Counted from the stretch's first letter, positions 48,586 to 56,922 are shown. The stretch is DNA of 57,096 nt from Eubacteriales bacterium (GCA_030524205.1 JAUNGZ010000018.1:1-57096), one strand, 5' to 3'. The notes: generated from the letters alone by a model not told the origin. Numbers and translations are program-made.

Positions 48586-50178
48586 ATGAAACTCTCTCTC
48601 TCTTCTTTAAAGGATACGGCCGCTTGGAAGGGCTATAAGCTGCCGTCGTTCGATATCGAGGCTGTCGCCGCAAAGACGAAGGCCGCCCCCACATGGCTGC
48701 ATTTCGGCGCTGGCAACCTGTTCCGCGCTTTTCAGGCTTCCGTCGCACAGCACCTGATTGAAAGCGGCGATATGGACAAGGGCATCATCACCTGCGAGAG
48801 CTACGACGACGAAATCGTCACCAAGTGCTTTCACAAGGTGAACAACCTGACGGTTGCCGTCACGCTCGAAGCCGACGGCCGCATTGAAAAGGAAGTCATC
48901 GGTTCGGTCGCGGAAACCACCACCCTGCTGCACGATCTTGACCGTGTGCGCGAGATTTTTGCCGCCCCTTCGCTGCAGATGGTCTCCTTTACCATTACGG
49001 AAAAGGGGTATTCCCTGCGCAACGCCAAGCAGGAGCTTGTCCCGGCGGCCGCCGAGGACATGAAGAACGGCCCCGCCGCCGCGAAATCCTTTATGGCGCA
49101 GCTTGCCGCGCTGCTGCTGCACCGCATGCACACCTGCGGCGCGCCGCTCGCCATGGTTTCGATGGACAACTGCTCCCACAACGGCGCCAAGCTGCAAGGC
49201 GCGATTATGACCTTTGTCGACGCATGGAAGCAGAACGGACAGATCTCTGACGACGAATACGCTTATTTGACTGAAAAGGTCTCCTTCCCGTGGTCGATGA
49301 TCGACAAGATCACCCCCCGTCCGGCTCCCGAAATCGCAGAGAAGCTGGAAGCGGACGGACTGGAGGACATGCATCCTTTCGTCACCAGCAAGAACACTTA
49401 TATCGCGCCGTTTGTTAACGCCGAGCGTCCGCAGTATCTGGTAATCGAAAACGATTTCCCGAACGGCCGTCCGGCGCTTGATAAGGCCGGCGTCATCTTC
49501 ACAGACCGCGATACGGTTAACAACGTGGAAATGATGAAGGTGTGCACCTGCCTGAACCCGCCCCAGACCGCGCTGGCTGTTTACGGCTGCCTGCTCGGCT
49601 ACACCTCTATTGCGAAGGAAGTGCAGGACCACGAGCTGTATACGCTGATCGACCGTATGTGCCACATCGAAGGTATGCCGGTCGTCGTCGATCCGGGCGT
49701 TCTGAGCCCCAAGGCCTTCCTTGACGAAGTGTTTGAAACGCGCCTGCCCAATCCGTTCATTCCGGATACGCCGCAGCGCATTGCAACCGACACCTCACAG
49801 AAGGTTTCGATCCGTTTCGGCAACGCGATCAAGAACTACGACGCCATGGGTCCCGGCAAGGCTGCCGAGCTGACCTATATCCCGCTGGTTCTGGCGGGCT
49901 GGCTGCGTTACCTGCTCGCGGTTGACGACGAGGGCAACCCGTTCCAGTGCAGCGCCGATCCGCTGCTGTCCTCTCTGCAGGAAAAGCTGGCTGGCATCAC
50001 GCTGGGTCAGGCGGACGACGACGCGGTTGCCAAGCTGCAGCCCATCCTGTCCGACGCGGCGATTTTTGGCGTTGACCTGTATGCCTGCGGCCTTGCGGAT
50101 AAGGTCATTGGCTATTGGAAGGAAATGATGGCCGGCCCCGGCGCCATCCGTGCCACGCTCAAGAAATACACTGCGTAA
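48586..50178 (+). CDS. uxuB: Fructuronate reductase (mannitol dehydrogenase family)
   Basis: Reduces D-fructuronate to D-mannonate with NADH, the substrate of UxuA. 530 aa long-chain polyol dehydrogenase: LHFGAGNLFRAFQAS for the nucleotide site, VSMDNCSHNGAKL, and the catalytic-lysine region FPWSMIDKITPRP (about residue 240). It could in principle act on a related polyol, but the pairing with uxuA makes fructuronate reductase the best call. An AAGGAG site overlaps the end of uxuA. Confidence 0.93.
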   Translation: MKLSLSSLKDTAAWKGYKLPSFDIEAVAAKTKAAPTWLHFGAGNLFRAFQASVAQHLIESGDMDKGIITCESYDDEIVTKCFHKVNNLTVAVTLEADGRIEKEVIGSVAETTTLLHDLDRVREIFAAPSLQMVSFTITEKGYSLRNAKQELVPAAAEDMKNGPAAAKSFMAQLAALLLHRMHTCGAPLAMVSMDNCSHNGAKLQGAIMTFVDAWKQNGQISDDEYAYLTEKVSFPWSMIDKITPRPAPEIAEKLEADGLEDMHPFVTSKNTYIAPFVNAERPQYLVIENDFPNGRPALDKAGVIFTDRDTVNNVEMMKVCTCLNPPQTALAVYGCLLGYTSIAKEVQDHELYTLIDRMCHIEGMPVVVDPGVLSPKAFLDEVFETRLPNPFIPDTPQRIATDTSQKVSIRFGNAIKNYDAMGPGKAAELTYIPLVLAGWLRYLLAVDDEGNPFQCSADPLLSSLQEKLAGITLGQADDDAVAKLQPILSDAAIFGVDLYACGLADKVIGYWKEMMAGPGAIRATLKKYTA

Positions 50179-50186
50179 GTTCAAGC

Positions 50187-50224
50187 AAAAAGCCCTTGCA
50201 CGATTCGTGCAAGGGCTTTTTTTA
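50187..50224 (+). terminator. Terminator of uxuAB
   Basis: 16-bp stem (50187-50202 with 50206-50221, loop att) ending in a T-run, 8 bases after the uxuB stop. Confidence 0.93.
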
Positions 50225-50248
50225 CCGTTATACAATACCGCAGCAGTT

Positions 50249-51034
50249 TTACTTCTGCATTGTTTCCAGCATCTGCCGCGCCTTTTGCGTCGGCCAGAGC
50301 CAGTCCCTTCCCTTCTCAACCGTCTCTTCCAGATACGATCGCGCCATTTCCGTTTCCCCCTGCGACAGGTACACGCGCGCCAGCAGCAGGCTTGCATTGA
50401 CGCGGAACAGCGCGGCCGTGCTGTCCCGCACGATCGTGCGAAGATACGCATCATCATGGCACACGCTGGTCAGCGCGTCGTAATGACATTGCAGCATGCG
50501 TTCGCTCTCCGCATACTGTGCGCGCGCTTGGTCGCCGCCTTCGGCAATCAGCACCCGCATTTGGTCGAGGCATTCTTTTCCCTTGTCCGCCTGCTCCGTC
50601 TGAAAATAAATCTGCGCGCGGTTGTTGAGCAGCAGGATCTTGAGCGCTTGGTCGTCCACCTTGGGCGCGTTATCCAAAAGCTCGAGCGCCTTGTCAAATT
50701 CGCCGAGCGCGGCATGCCCGTTGGCCAAATGGGCGCGAACGGTCACCTCCTGCTCGGGATACTTCTGCGCGCGCGGCAGCAGTTTGCTGTACTTTTCCAA
50801 AAAGCGCTCCGGCTCCAGATCCCGATACAGCCATGCGATTCGATCCTGATGCGCGCCGACGGCGGAGGACAGCGCGATGATATACAGAATCACGCATCCG
50901 ATAATCAGCAGCAGCGCCGCCCAAAGGAAGGAAACGCCGTTCAGCACCATGTAAATCCCCACGCCGAGCAGCGCAAGCCCGCCGATCACCGGCAGCAGCA
51001 TGTACTGCGGGAACAGTTTCACCAGCTTTAACAT
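50249..51034 (-). CDS. Membrane protein with TPR-like cytoplasmic domain, unknown function
   Basis: 261 aa. Two adjacent membrane helices (about 12-32 and 36-55), then a helical, TPR-like C-terminal domain (EVTVRAHLANGHAALGEFDK, LLLNNRAQIYFQTEQADKG, NASLLLARVYLSQGETEMA). TPR domains mediate protein contacts; no enzyme motif is visible. It has its own promoter (51065-51093) and lies between uxuB and the lacI-type gene without obvious link to hexuronate metabolism. Confidence 0.83.
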   Translation of the reverse strand: MLKLVKLFPQYMLLPVIGGLALLGVGIYMVLNGVSFLWAALLLIIGCVILYIIALSSAVGAHQDRIAWLYRDLEPERFLEKYSKLLPRAQKYPEQEVTVRAHLANGHAALGEFDKALELLDNAPKVDDQALKILLLNNRAQIYFQTEQADKGKECLDQMRVLIAEGGDQARAQYAESERMLQCHYDALTSVCHDDAYLRTIVRDSTAALFRVNASLLLARVYLSQGETEMARSYLEETVEKGRDWLWPTQKARQMLETMQK

Positions 51035-51064
51035 AGTTCAATCACTCCTAAAATCAACATTTTA

Positions 51065-51093
51065 ATTATACAAAGCATTTCGGCAAACCGCAA
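51065..51093 (-). promoter_or_regulatory. Sigma-A promoter of the TPR protein gene
   Basis: Minus-strand TTGCGG (51088-51093), 17-bp spacer, TATAAT (51065-51070). Confidence 0.7.
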
Positions 51094-51125
51094 GCCCTTT
51101 CGACAGATTTCTCCCATATCTAAAA

Positions 51126-51159
51126 AAAGAGCAGTCGCCCACAGCGGCGCCTGCTCTTT
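51126..51159 (-). terminator. Terminator of the lacI-type gene
   Basis: Arms aaagagcag (51126-51134) and 51151-51159 with an inner CGCC/GGCG pairing. On the minus strand a run of seven T follows. It lies 12 bases after the repressor stop codon. Confidence 0.92.
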
Positions 51160-51171
51160 CATGCAGTGATT

Positions 51172-52236
51172 TTATAGCGGAATATGCCGTGTCACCCACG
51201 GGGAAGGCTGCTTCCGGCTGGGGACCGTTCCCGAGCTGTCGCGTGCAATCAGCTTCGCTTCCACCTCGATCACCGTTTCCTCCGGAATCTCCGCGCCCTC
51301 AATCAGGTCCATCAGCAGATTGACGCTGATACGGCCTTTTTCCTCGATCTGCTGGCTGACAGTGGTCAAGCTGGGCATTACCTGCGCGGACATCTGGATA
51401 TTATCGAATCCCACAACCGAAATATCCCGCGGAATGCGCATCCCGCGGTCGTGGATCGCATCCAGCACGCCGATCGCCATATAGTCCGACGCGACAAACA
51501 GCGCCGTTACCTCGGGAAACTCGTTTAATATCTGCGTCGCAACCTGATAGCCGGAGTCAATGGAATTATATCCCTCCCGCACCATGCCGGGCATTACCGG
51601 ATGCCCCTGCCGCGCCATACCGTCCAAATACGCGCGGCGGCGCTCCTCACTTGACGGCAGGAAATGCGGACCGTTGATAAAAGCAATCTGCTCATGCCCC
51701 AGATCAAACAAATGATTCATGGCGAGCGTTGCGCCGACATAGTTGTCGATACACACCTGATAGACCGGCTGCGACGAAGGCGCTTTTCCGATCAGCACCA
51801 GCGGCACACGGTTTTCCAGCAGCTCATTGATGTACGGCGTATGCTCATACAGCGGACTGATCAGCAGCAGGCCGTCGACCCGCTTTTGCAGCACGGCGTC
51901 AAACGCTTCTTTCATGTCGCGGCAGCAAAGGATCAGCGCATAGTAGCCCCGTTTGGTCAGCGCCTTTAATACGCCCCGCTGGATTTCCATATAATACTGG
52001 TTTTGGAATACATAGTCAATATCGTGGGGCACTACCACGCCGATTGTTCTGCTTCGCCGCTGCGACATGCTGCGCGCGTAGGCGTTCGGCTGAAACTGGT
52101 GCTCTCTAATCACACGGAGTACGCGCTCCTTGGTTCCCGGCAGCACATCCGATTTGTTATTCAGCACACGGGAAACTGTCGATTTGGAAACGCCCGCCTC
52201 CTTGGCAATTTCTGTAATCGTCATACTCTTTTTCAA
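51172..52236 (-). CDS. LacI-family transcriptional regulator
   Basis: 354 aa. N-terminal LacI helix-turn-helix (TITEIAKEAGVSKSTVSRVL) with hinge residues NAYARSMSQRRSRTIGVVVP, then a sugar-binding PBP1-like domain (DGLLLISPL, GHEQIAFINGP, TALFVASDYMAIGVLDAI, SVVGFDNIQMS). I place the start at the TTG at 52236, because AAGGAGG lies ten bases upstream; the ATG at 52224 is too far from it. Likely controls the divergent uxuAB and TRAP operons through the two CG-centred operators. Confidence 0.92.
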   Translation of the reverse strand: MKKSMTITEIAKEAGVSKSTVSRVLNNKSDVLPGTKERVLRVIREHQFQPNAYARSMSQRRSRTIGVVVPHDIDYVFQNQYYMEIQRGVLKALTKRGYYALILCCRDMKEAFDAVLQKRVDGLLLISPLYEHTPYINELLENRVPLVLIGKAPSSQPVYQVCIDNYVGATLAMNHLFDLGHEQIAFINGPHFLPSSEERRRAYLDGMARQGHPVMPGMVREGYNSIDSGYQVATQILNEFPEVTALFVASDYMAIGVLDAIHDRGMRIPRDISVVGFDNIQMSAQVMPSLTTVSQQIEEKGRISVNLLMDLIEGAEIPEETVIEVEAKLIARDSSGTVPSRKQPSPWVTRHIPL

Positions 52237-52276
52237 AGCCCAGTTCCCTCCTTCCCCTCGTTTTCTCTCCTGTATT

Positions 52277-52305
52277 ATTATACAAGCATACGATCGTGCT
52301 ATCAA
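52277..52305 (-). promoter_or_regulatory. Sigma-A promoter of the lacI-type gene
   Basis: Minus-strand TTGATA (52300-52305), 17-bp spacer, TATAAT (52277-52282). The spacer contains the palindrome acgatcgt. The rest of 52306-52480 is AT-rich and non-coding; it should hold the promoter of the next plus-strand gene, perhaps TATACT at about 52433. Confidence 0.82.
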
Positions 52306-52480
52306 TCACAATTCAGATCTCGCTTCGATTTTCGTCAAAGTACACTTTTGCACAATTGTATTTTTGTAAATATTTCACAATTCAAATTACACTATGCAAA
52401 ATTCGAACCCTTCCCTTTTTCTCAAAAGTGCGGTATACTGAACGCATAGACTTTACATGCAAGCAGAAAGGTATGCCGAT

Positions 52481-53449
52481 TTGAAAGAATTTCGTATTAC
52501 CGCAAACGACAGCGGCCAGCGGCTGAACAAATTTCTCGAAAAAGCCGTTCCGCTGCTCTCCGGCGGGCAGATGCACAAATATCTCCGTTTAAAGCGCATC
52601 AAGGTCAACGGCAAGCGCACGGACGCCGCTTATAAGCTGACGGAAGGAGACGCCGTGCAGCTTTACCTGAACGATGAATATTTCGACGCCCCGCGGGAGG
52701 AACAGGCGTTCCGCCGGATTGCGCGCCCGCAGCTCAAGATCGTATATGAGGACGAAAACATCCTGCTTGCCGACAAGGCCCCCGGCATGGTTGTGCATGC
52801 GGATGAAAGAGGCAGTGCCGACACGCTGATCGCGCATATACAGGCATATTTATACCAATCCGGCGCATGGAACCCGGAGGACGCCGCTTCGTTCGCCCCT
52901 GCCCTCTGCAACCGGATCGACCGAAACACGGGCGGCATCGTGATCGCCGCTAAAACAGCCGAAGCGCTGCGCGTCCTGAACGATAAGATCAAATCCCGCG
53001 AATTGGAAAAACGCTATTTATGCATCGTTCACGGCCGCCCCAAGCCGCCAGAGGGCATGGTCGAAAACTTTTTGCGGCGGGACGAGACGCGCAAGCAGGT
53101 CACGCTCCACCGGACGCGTGTTCCCGGCTCGAAAACCGCCCGGACGCGTTATCGCACGCTGGCCTGCTCCGGCAGGCTGTCTTTGATCGAATGCGAGCTG
53201 CTCACCGGCCGCACGCACCAAATACGGGCGCACATGGCCTCTATCGGCTGTCCTCTGCTGGGCGATGGGAAATACGGCACAAACGAGCTGAACCGCCCCT
53301 ATGGCGAAAGCGGGCAGGCTCTTTACGCCTATTCTCTTTCGTTCCGCTTCGTTTCCGGCGCGGGCGCGCTCTCCTATTTAAACGGAAAAACATTTTCCGT
53401 GCGCGATATCCCGTTCGTACGCAAATATTTTCCAAATTATCCGCTGTAA
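52481..53449 (+). CDS. RluA-family ribosomal pseudouridine synthase
   Basis: 322 aa from the TTG at 52481. N-terminal S4 domain (about 1-65, GQRLNKFLEKAVPLLSGGQM, IKVNGKR), then pseudouridine synthase domain with the catalytic aspartate in NRIDRNTGGIVIAAKT (Asp147), EKRYLCIVHG and LLTGRTHQIRAHMASIG. This architecture matches RluC/RluD-type enzymes that modify 23S rRNA. The TTG has AGAAAGG nine bases upstream; the ATG at 52457 lacks a site. The gene is monocistronic. Confidence 0.92.
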   Translation: MKEFRITANDSGQRLNKFLEKAVPLLSGGQMHKYLRLKRIKVNGKRTDAAYKLTEGDAVQLYLNDEYFDAPREEQAFRRIARPQLKIVYEDENILLADKAPGMVVHADERGSADTLIAHIQAYLYQSGAWNPEDAASFAPALCNRIDRNTGGIVIAAKTAEALRVLNDKIKSRELEKRYLCIVHGRPKPPEGMVENFLRRDETRKQVTLHRTRVPGSKTARTRYRTLACSGRLSLIECELLTGRTHQIRAHMASIGCPLLGDGKYGTNELNRPYGESGQALYAYSLSFRFVSGAGALSYLNGKTFSVRDIPFVRKYFPNYPL

Positions 53450-53450
53450 A

Positions 53451-53482
53451 AAACGCGCAGACGCTTTGACGTCTGCGCGTTT
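53451..53482. terminator. Bidirectional terminator between the convergent rluA-type and deacetylase genes
   Basis: Perfect 13-bp stem 53451-53463 with 53470-53482. T-runs occur on both strands (CGTTTTT on plus, six T on minus). Confidence 0.93.
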
Positions 53483-53487
53483 CGTTT

Positions 53488-55305
53488 TTACAGGAATGTT
53501 ACGGGGTCATAAGTGCCGTCGTTGATTTGCTGAACCGTCGCATCCGACAGGTTGTTGTAAACAACGCCCGGCTCCAGCGTAACGCCCTTGATGGCCGCTA
53601 ATTCCGACACGGTCACGAAGGCGTAGGTCTTGCCGGTCTGGCTTTGCAGGTCGTCGATCGCAGCCAGCGCTCCTTCAACCGAAGTGGGGTACAAATCATG
53701 CATCAGCACAATATCCCCGTCTCCCGCATGGTTAACAATCGCGCTGCGCACGCTTTCCTTATCGCGCACCTTCCAATCCTGCGTGTCAACGCTCCAGTTG
53801 ATGATCGGCATACCGAGCGCTTTCATCTGCTCCTTAACCGTATCGTTCACGCCGCCGCCAACCGGACGCATGACCGTAGACGTATATCCGGACACCTGCT
53901 TGATTACGTCATTATTGGAAGCGACCTGATCCCGCACGCTTTCCGCATCCAAGCCGGTCAAATGCTCCATTGGATGCGTCATCGTATGGTTTCCCAGTTC
54001 ATGGCCGCCCTCCGCCATAAGCGGCAGTACGCTCTCAAACATTTTGATGCGGTTGCCAACCATAAAGAATGTGGCGTGGGCGTTCCGCTTGGCCAATTCC
54101 TCCATCAGGTAATTGGTCAGCCCATTCGGATAAGATTCATACACGCCAGCGCCGGTCGGTCCGTCGTCAAATGTCAGCGCGATATAGACGTCGGCGTCGG
54201 GAATATTGCCGCCAACCGAAGCCGTTAACTCGTTCTGCAAGGAATCAAGGTAGGCTTTCTGGCTGTCGAATCCGTCAAGCGGCATTTTGGTAAACGCGAA
54301 GGTTCCGTTTTCATCGGCCAGATCGGTGTACTGCGCTCCGATCACAGCCGCGAACAGCTCTGCGGAGACGTAGAAGCGGCCGCTCTGCTCATCCGAGAAA
54401 ACCGTGACGTTTTCGCCCTTGACCGACTTACCGTTTACCTTCGGCTTGCCGTCGGTTGGGATCTTGGACTCGATCTCCTGATAGGTGACTGTCCAATCCG
54501 ATTTGCCGTCAAATTCAGCGGTTCCGCCCAGCGCTTCAACCGCCGCTTTCAGCGGCACAAACTTGATTGCGTCCACGACGGTGGCGGCCGCGCCGGCCTT
54601 CTTGCCTTCTTCCTTCATCTGCTTGGTTTCGCCGCCGGCAATCAGCTTGTCGGACTCAACGCGCATCAGCACGCTTCCGGCCAGCACCTGCTGGCGGGAC
54701 GGCCCCAGCAATTTAAGCGCGTCGTCCGCTATTTTACCCAGCTTATCGTCGCCGAGCTCCTTTTTCGACCGGGATATGACGATCAGATTGCCCTGATCGT
54801 CGCCCAGCTCGCTCACCTTGCATGACAGCGCCTGACAAAAATCCCGCACAGGCACAAAAGTAGCTCCATTGACAATGCTGGTCTTGGCCGCCATCGTGCT
54901 TGTTTGATCATTGTGGCGCAGCGTTTGGCTGCCCGCCTGCACATACAAAGTGTCCTTCTTATGGGTGACGGTCGCTGTTTTGCTCGCAGACTCCCAAGAG
55001 AGCGTCAAATCCAGCTTATCGCACAGCGATTTGAGCGGAACCAGAGCGTTCCCGCTCTCATCTTGATATGGCGCGGCGCCCAGATCAATTAACTCTCCGC
55101 CCGCGTAAGCCTTGGAATTGTCCAGCTGATAGACGAGCTCCTTGCTGCTTGCGCCAAAAACAGCGCCGGAAAGCCCTTTCACCAAGTGAATCGCAACCGG
55201 TACGGCAATAATGATCACCAAAATCAAGGCGATCAGCACGCCATAATGGCTGTTGCGGCGACGGCGGCGTTTATATCTCGACCGATACGTCGGTTGGTAT
55301 GTCAT
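53488..55305 (-). CDS. Membrane-anchored polysaccharide deacetylase (CE4) with N-terminal stalk domains
   Basis: 605 aa. A basic N-terminus, one membrane helix (about 22-43), then two or more copper-amine-oxidase-N-like domains (about 65-180 and 205-340; NALVPLKSLCDKLDLTLSW, GATFVPVRDFCQAL, IKFVPLKAAVEALGG). The CE4 domain (about 372-560) has Asp380-Asp381 in TFDDGP, metal ligands His440 and His444 in HTMTH, Arg480 in RPVGG, and His536 in LMHDLYP. It would remove acetyl groups from peptidoglycan or another surface glycan outside the cell. Three WalR-like half-sites precede it. It converges with the rluA-type gene. Confidence 0.92.
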   Translation of the reverse strand: MTYQPTYRSRYKRRRRRNSHYGVLIALILVIIIAVPVAIHLVKGLSGAVFGASSKELVYQLDNSKAYAGGELIDLGAAPYQDESGNALVPLKSLCDKLDLTLSWESASKTATVTHKKDTLYVQAGSQTLRHNDQTSTMAAKTSIVNGATFVPVRDFCQALSCKVSELGDDQGNLIVISRSKKELGDDKLGKIADDALKLLGPSRQQVLAGSVLMRVESDKLIAGGETKQMKEEGKKAGAAATVVDAIKFVPLKAAVEALGGTAEFDGKSDWTVTYQEIESKIPTDGKPKVNGKSVKGENVTVFSDEQSGRFYVSAELFAAVIGAQYTDLADENGTFAFTKMPLDGFDSQKAYLDSLQNELTASVGGNIPDADVYIALTFDDGPTGAGVYESYPNGLTNYLMEELAKRNAHATFFMVGNRIKMFESVLPLMAEGGHELGNHTMTHPMEHLTGLDAESVRDQVASNNDVIKQVSGYTSTVMRPVGGGVNDTVKEQMKALGMPIINWSVDTQDWKVRDKESVRSAIVNHAGDGDIVLMHDLYPTSVEGALAAIDDLQSQTGKTYAFVTVSELAAIKGVTLEPGVVYNNLSDATVQQINDGTYDPVTFL

Positions 55306-55352
55306 TGTCCGTTCATTCCTTCCCTATCCGGTTCTACCTATTCTATTGATAT

Positions 55353-55358
55353 ATTATA
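55353..55358 (-). promoter_or_regulatory. Likely -10 of the deacetylase promoter
   Basis: Minus-strand TATAAT about 50 bases before the start. No good -35 at 17 bp, which fits an activator-dependent promoter with the WalR-like sites covering the -35 region. Confidence 0.55.
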
Positions 55359-55379
55359 CCATATGCTACCTGAAAACGG

Positions 55380-55407
55380 ATTACATTACCATTACATTCC
55401 TGTTACA
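55380..55407 (-). promoter_or_regulatory. Three tandem WalR (YycF) half-sites upstream of the deacetylase gene
   Basis: On the minus strand: TGTAAC, 5 bases, TGTAAT, 5 bases, TGTAAT, an exact 11-bp period. Each pair fits the WalR consensus TGTWAH-N5-TGTWAH. The first half-site overlaps the degV stop codon. A related OmpR-type regulator such as PhoP cannot be excluded, but the match to WalR is exact and the target is a wall-modifying enzyme. Confidence 0.75.
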
Positions 55408-56290
55408 AAATAGACTTATTTTGTGAAAAAACATTGGTCAGCATTTGCACGCCTATCCCAAGCAGATGCGGCCCCACATACGCACCTAAGGTACAGTCAA
55501 TTTCCCCTTCAGAGAAATTCTCAAAATCGGGCAGGGATTGCTGCGCCATCGCACGGATCTCCTTAAATTCCGCAGGCGAATCCCCATGCGCAACCGCCAG
55601 ATTGAAGCGGGCGCCGCGCGGCACAAGAGCTGCGGCCATTTGCACCATTCGTTCCATCGCAGCCTTACGCCCGCGAACCTTCGCCACATTGACCAGCTCG
55701 CCGTCCGGAGCAAAGGATATAATAGGCTTAATCTGCAGCAGCGTGCCCGCAACCGCCGAAATCTTTCCGATCCGCCCGCCCTTTTGCAGATACTCCAGCG
55801 TATCAACGCAGAAAAAGACATGAGTGTCGCCAATAAGCAGCGGCAGCGCCCGCAGCAGCGCGGTCCAAGACCAGCCCTCCTCAATCCAGCGGGCAGCTTG
55901 CAGCATAGTCATACCAGTGCCCAGCGAACCGCTCAGCGTATCAAAGGCCGCAACCTCCAGCCCGACCGCCTGCTCTCCGATCACTCGCACCAAATTATGC
56001 GTACCGCTCAAACCGCTGGAAAAGTTGATGGCCAACACCTTGGTGTACCCCGCCTGCCGGATACGGGCAAACGCATCCTCGACCGCGTCCCCGCCCGGCA
56101 GCGTCGTTTTGGGAATTTCGGACCGAAGCCGCCGGTAGACTTCCGACGCTGTGATATCGACGCCGTCCGCATATTCCCCATCTGAAAAAATCAGCCGCAG
56201 CGGCACAACATAGATATCATACTTGTGCAGCAGCGCAGGCGGAATATCCGCGCAGGAATCGGTCAACAACGCGATTTTTTGCCTGTTCAT
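55403..56290 (-). CDS. DegV family fatty-acid-binding protein
   Basis: 295 aa: N-terminal ALLTDSCADIPPALLHKYDI, the SSGLSGTHN motif (INFSSGLSGT) and D-LSGSLGTG that line the lipid pocket, and C-terminal HGDSPAEF and GAYVGPHLLGIG. In characterised members DegV proteins bind a fatty acid and can serve fatty-acid kinase as FakB; the kinase gene is not in this window. The ATG at 56290 follows GGAGAAA. It is 16 bases after the zinc-ribbon gene and likely cotranscribed with it. Confidence 0.94.
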   Translation of the reverse strand: MNRQKIALLTDSCADIPPALLHKYDIYVVPLRLIFSDGEYADGVDITASEVYRRLRSEIPKTTLPGGDAVEDAFARIRQAGYTKVLAINFSSGLSGTHNLVRVIGEQAVGLEVAAFDTLSGSLGTGMTMLQAARWIEEGWSWTALLRALPLLIGDTHVFFCVDTLEYLQKGGRIGKISAVAGTLLQIKPIISFAPDGELVNVAKVRGRKAAMERMVQMAAALVPRGARFNLAVAHGDSPAEFKEIRAMAQQSLPDFENFSEGEIDCTLGAYVGPHLLGIGVQMLTNVFSQNKSIL

Positions 56291-56306
56291 ATTATTTCTC
56301 CAGTCC

Positions 56307-56495
56307 TTACAGTTCTTCTCCGGCACTCCAGTTGATCAAATGCGGCGACATCTTGGGCGCACGCTCCTCCGGAGGCCTCACCTTAACGCCAAAGAAGTCA
56401 TACCACTGGCCGCAGCGATCACATTTCCATGCAGACGCTTCCGTTTCATCCATAATATATATCTCATTGCCGCATTCGCAGGTGAGAATCGTCAT
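56307..56495 (-). CDS. Small zinc-ribbon protein
   Basis: 62 aa with cysteines in CECG near the N-terminus and CDRCGQWYDF further on, which form a likely four-cysteine zinc site, followed by a conserved-looking polar tail. No enzymatic motif. The ATG at 56495 follows an AGAGGG site. Probably the first gene of an operon with degV. The function is not known to me. Confidence 0.8.
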   Translation of the reverse strand: MTILTCECGNEIYIMDETEASAWKCDRCGQWYDFFGVKVRPPEERAPKMSPHLINWSAGEEL

Positions 56496-56544
56496 AATTT
56501 TGCCCTCTTTCCAAGGTTTCTACACCGTATAACAGGTTAAATAT

Positions 56545-56573
56545 AGTATAGCATACATTATAAAATAAGTCGA
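56545..56573 (-). promoter_or_regulatory. Sigma-A promoter of the zinc-ribbon/degV operon
   Basis: Minus-strand TCGACT (56568-56573), 17-bp spacer, TATACT (56545-56550). The -35 matches at four of six positions. Confidence 0.6.
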
Positions 56574-56594
56574 CAGCATCACCCACAGGACGAC

Positions 56595-56620
56595 AAAAAA
56601 CCGCCAGCATAAGCTGACGG
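56595..56620 (-). terminator. Terminator of the tRNA array
   Basis: On the minus strand CCGTCAGC pairs with GCTGGCGG (one U-G), loop TTAT, followed by six T. It lies about 10 bases beyond the tRNA-Thr CCA end. Confidence 0.88.
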
Positions 56621-56632
56621 CCTTTTGTTTGG

Positions 56633-56705
56633 AGCTGCTGACCAGAGTCGAACTGGTGACCTCATCCTTACCAAGGATGCACTCTACCTACTGAGCTACA
56701 GCAGC
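56633..56705 (-). tRNA. tRNA-Thr (GGT)
   Basis: Full cloverleaf on the minus strand: acceptor GCTGCTG/CAGCAGC, anticodon loop TTGGTAA (anticodon GGT), T-stem ACCAG/CTGGT. The CCA end is encoded (56630-56632). Last tRNA of the array. Confidence 0.96.
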
Positions 56706-56710
56706 GTTGG

Positions 56711-56784
56711 CGACCCGGATGGGACTTGAACCCACGGCCTCCAGCGTGACAGGCTGGCGCTCTAACCAACTGAGCTACCGGGCC
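56711..56784 (-). tRNA. tRNA-Asp (GTC)
   Basis: Cloverleaf with acceptor GGCCCGG/CCGGGTC, anticodon loop CTGTCAC (GTC), discriminator G and encoded CCA (56708-56710). Confidence 0.96.
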
Positions 56785-56796
56785 AGATTAAATTGG

Positions 56797-56870
56797 TGGG
56801 CCTTCGGGGACTCGAACCCGGGACCGACCGGTTATGAGCCGGTTGCTCTAACCAACTGAGCTAAAGGCCC
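56797..56870 (-). tRNA. tRNA with CAT anticodon (elongator Met, or Ile2)
   Basis: Cloverleaf with acceptor GGGCCTT/AAGGCCC, anticodon stem ACCGG/CCGGT, loop CTCATAA (CAT), discriminator A, encoded CCA (56794-56796). The CAT anticodon could be elongator methionine or isoleucine after lysidine modification; the bases visible do not settle it. The T-stem CCGGG/CCCCG has a C50-C64 mismatch. Confidence 0.93.
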
Positions 56871-56893
56871 ATGTAAAATGGATTTGATAGCAC

Positions 56894-56922
56894 TTTGCCG
56901 CCACGGTTAAGGTGGCGGCAAA
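56894..56922. other. Spacer hairpin between tRNA-Asn and tRNA-CAT
   Basis: Perfect 11-bp stem tttgccgccac (56894-56904) with 56912-56922. No T-run follows, so a processing or protective hairpin in the precursor RNA is more likely than a terminator. Confidence 0.6.

Noticed and set aside
55380-55407. Reading the 11-bp TTACA repeats as a Pho box
   Set aside because: PhoP/PhoB sites have a similar period, but the minus-strand sequence matches TGTWAH-N5-TGTWAH exactly and the target is a wall enzyme, so WalR is preferred. Not fully excluded.
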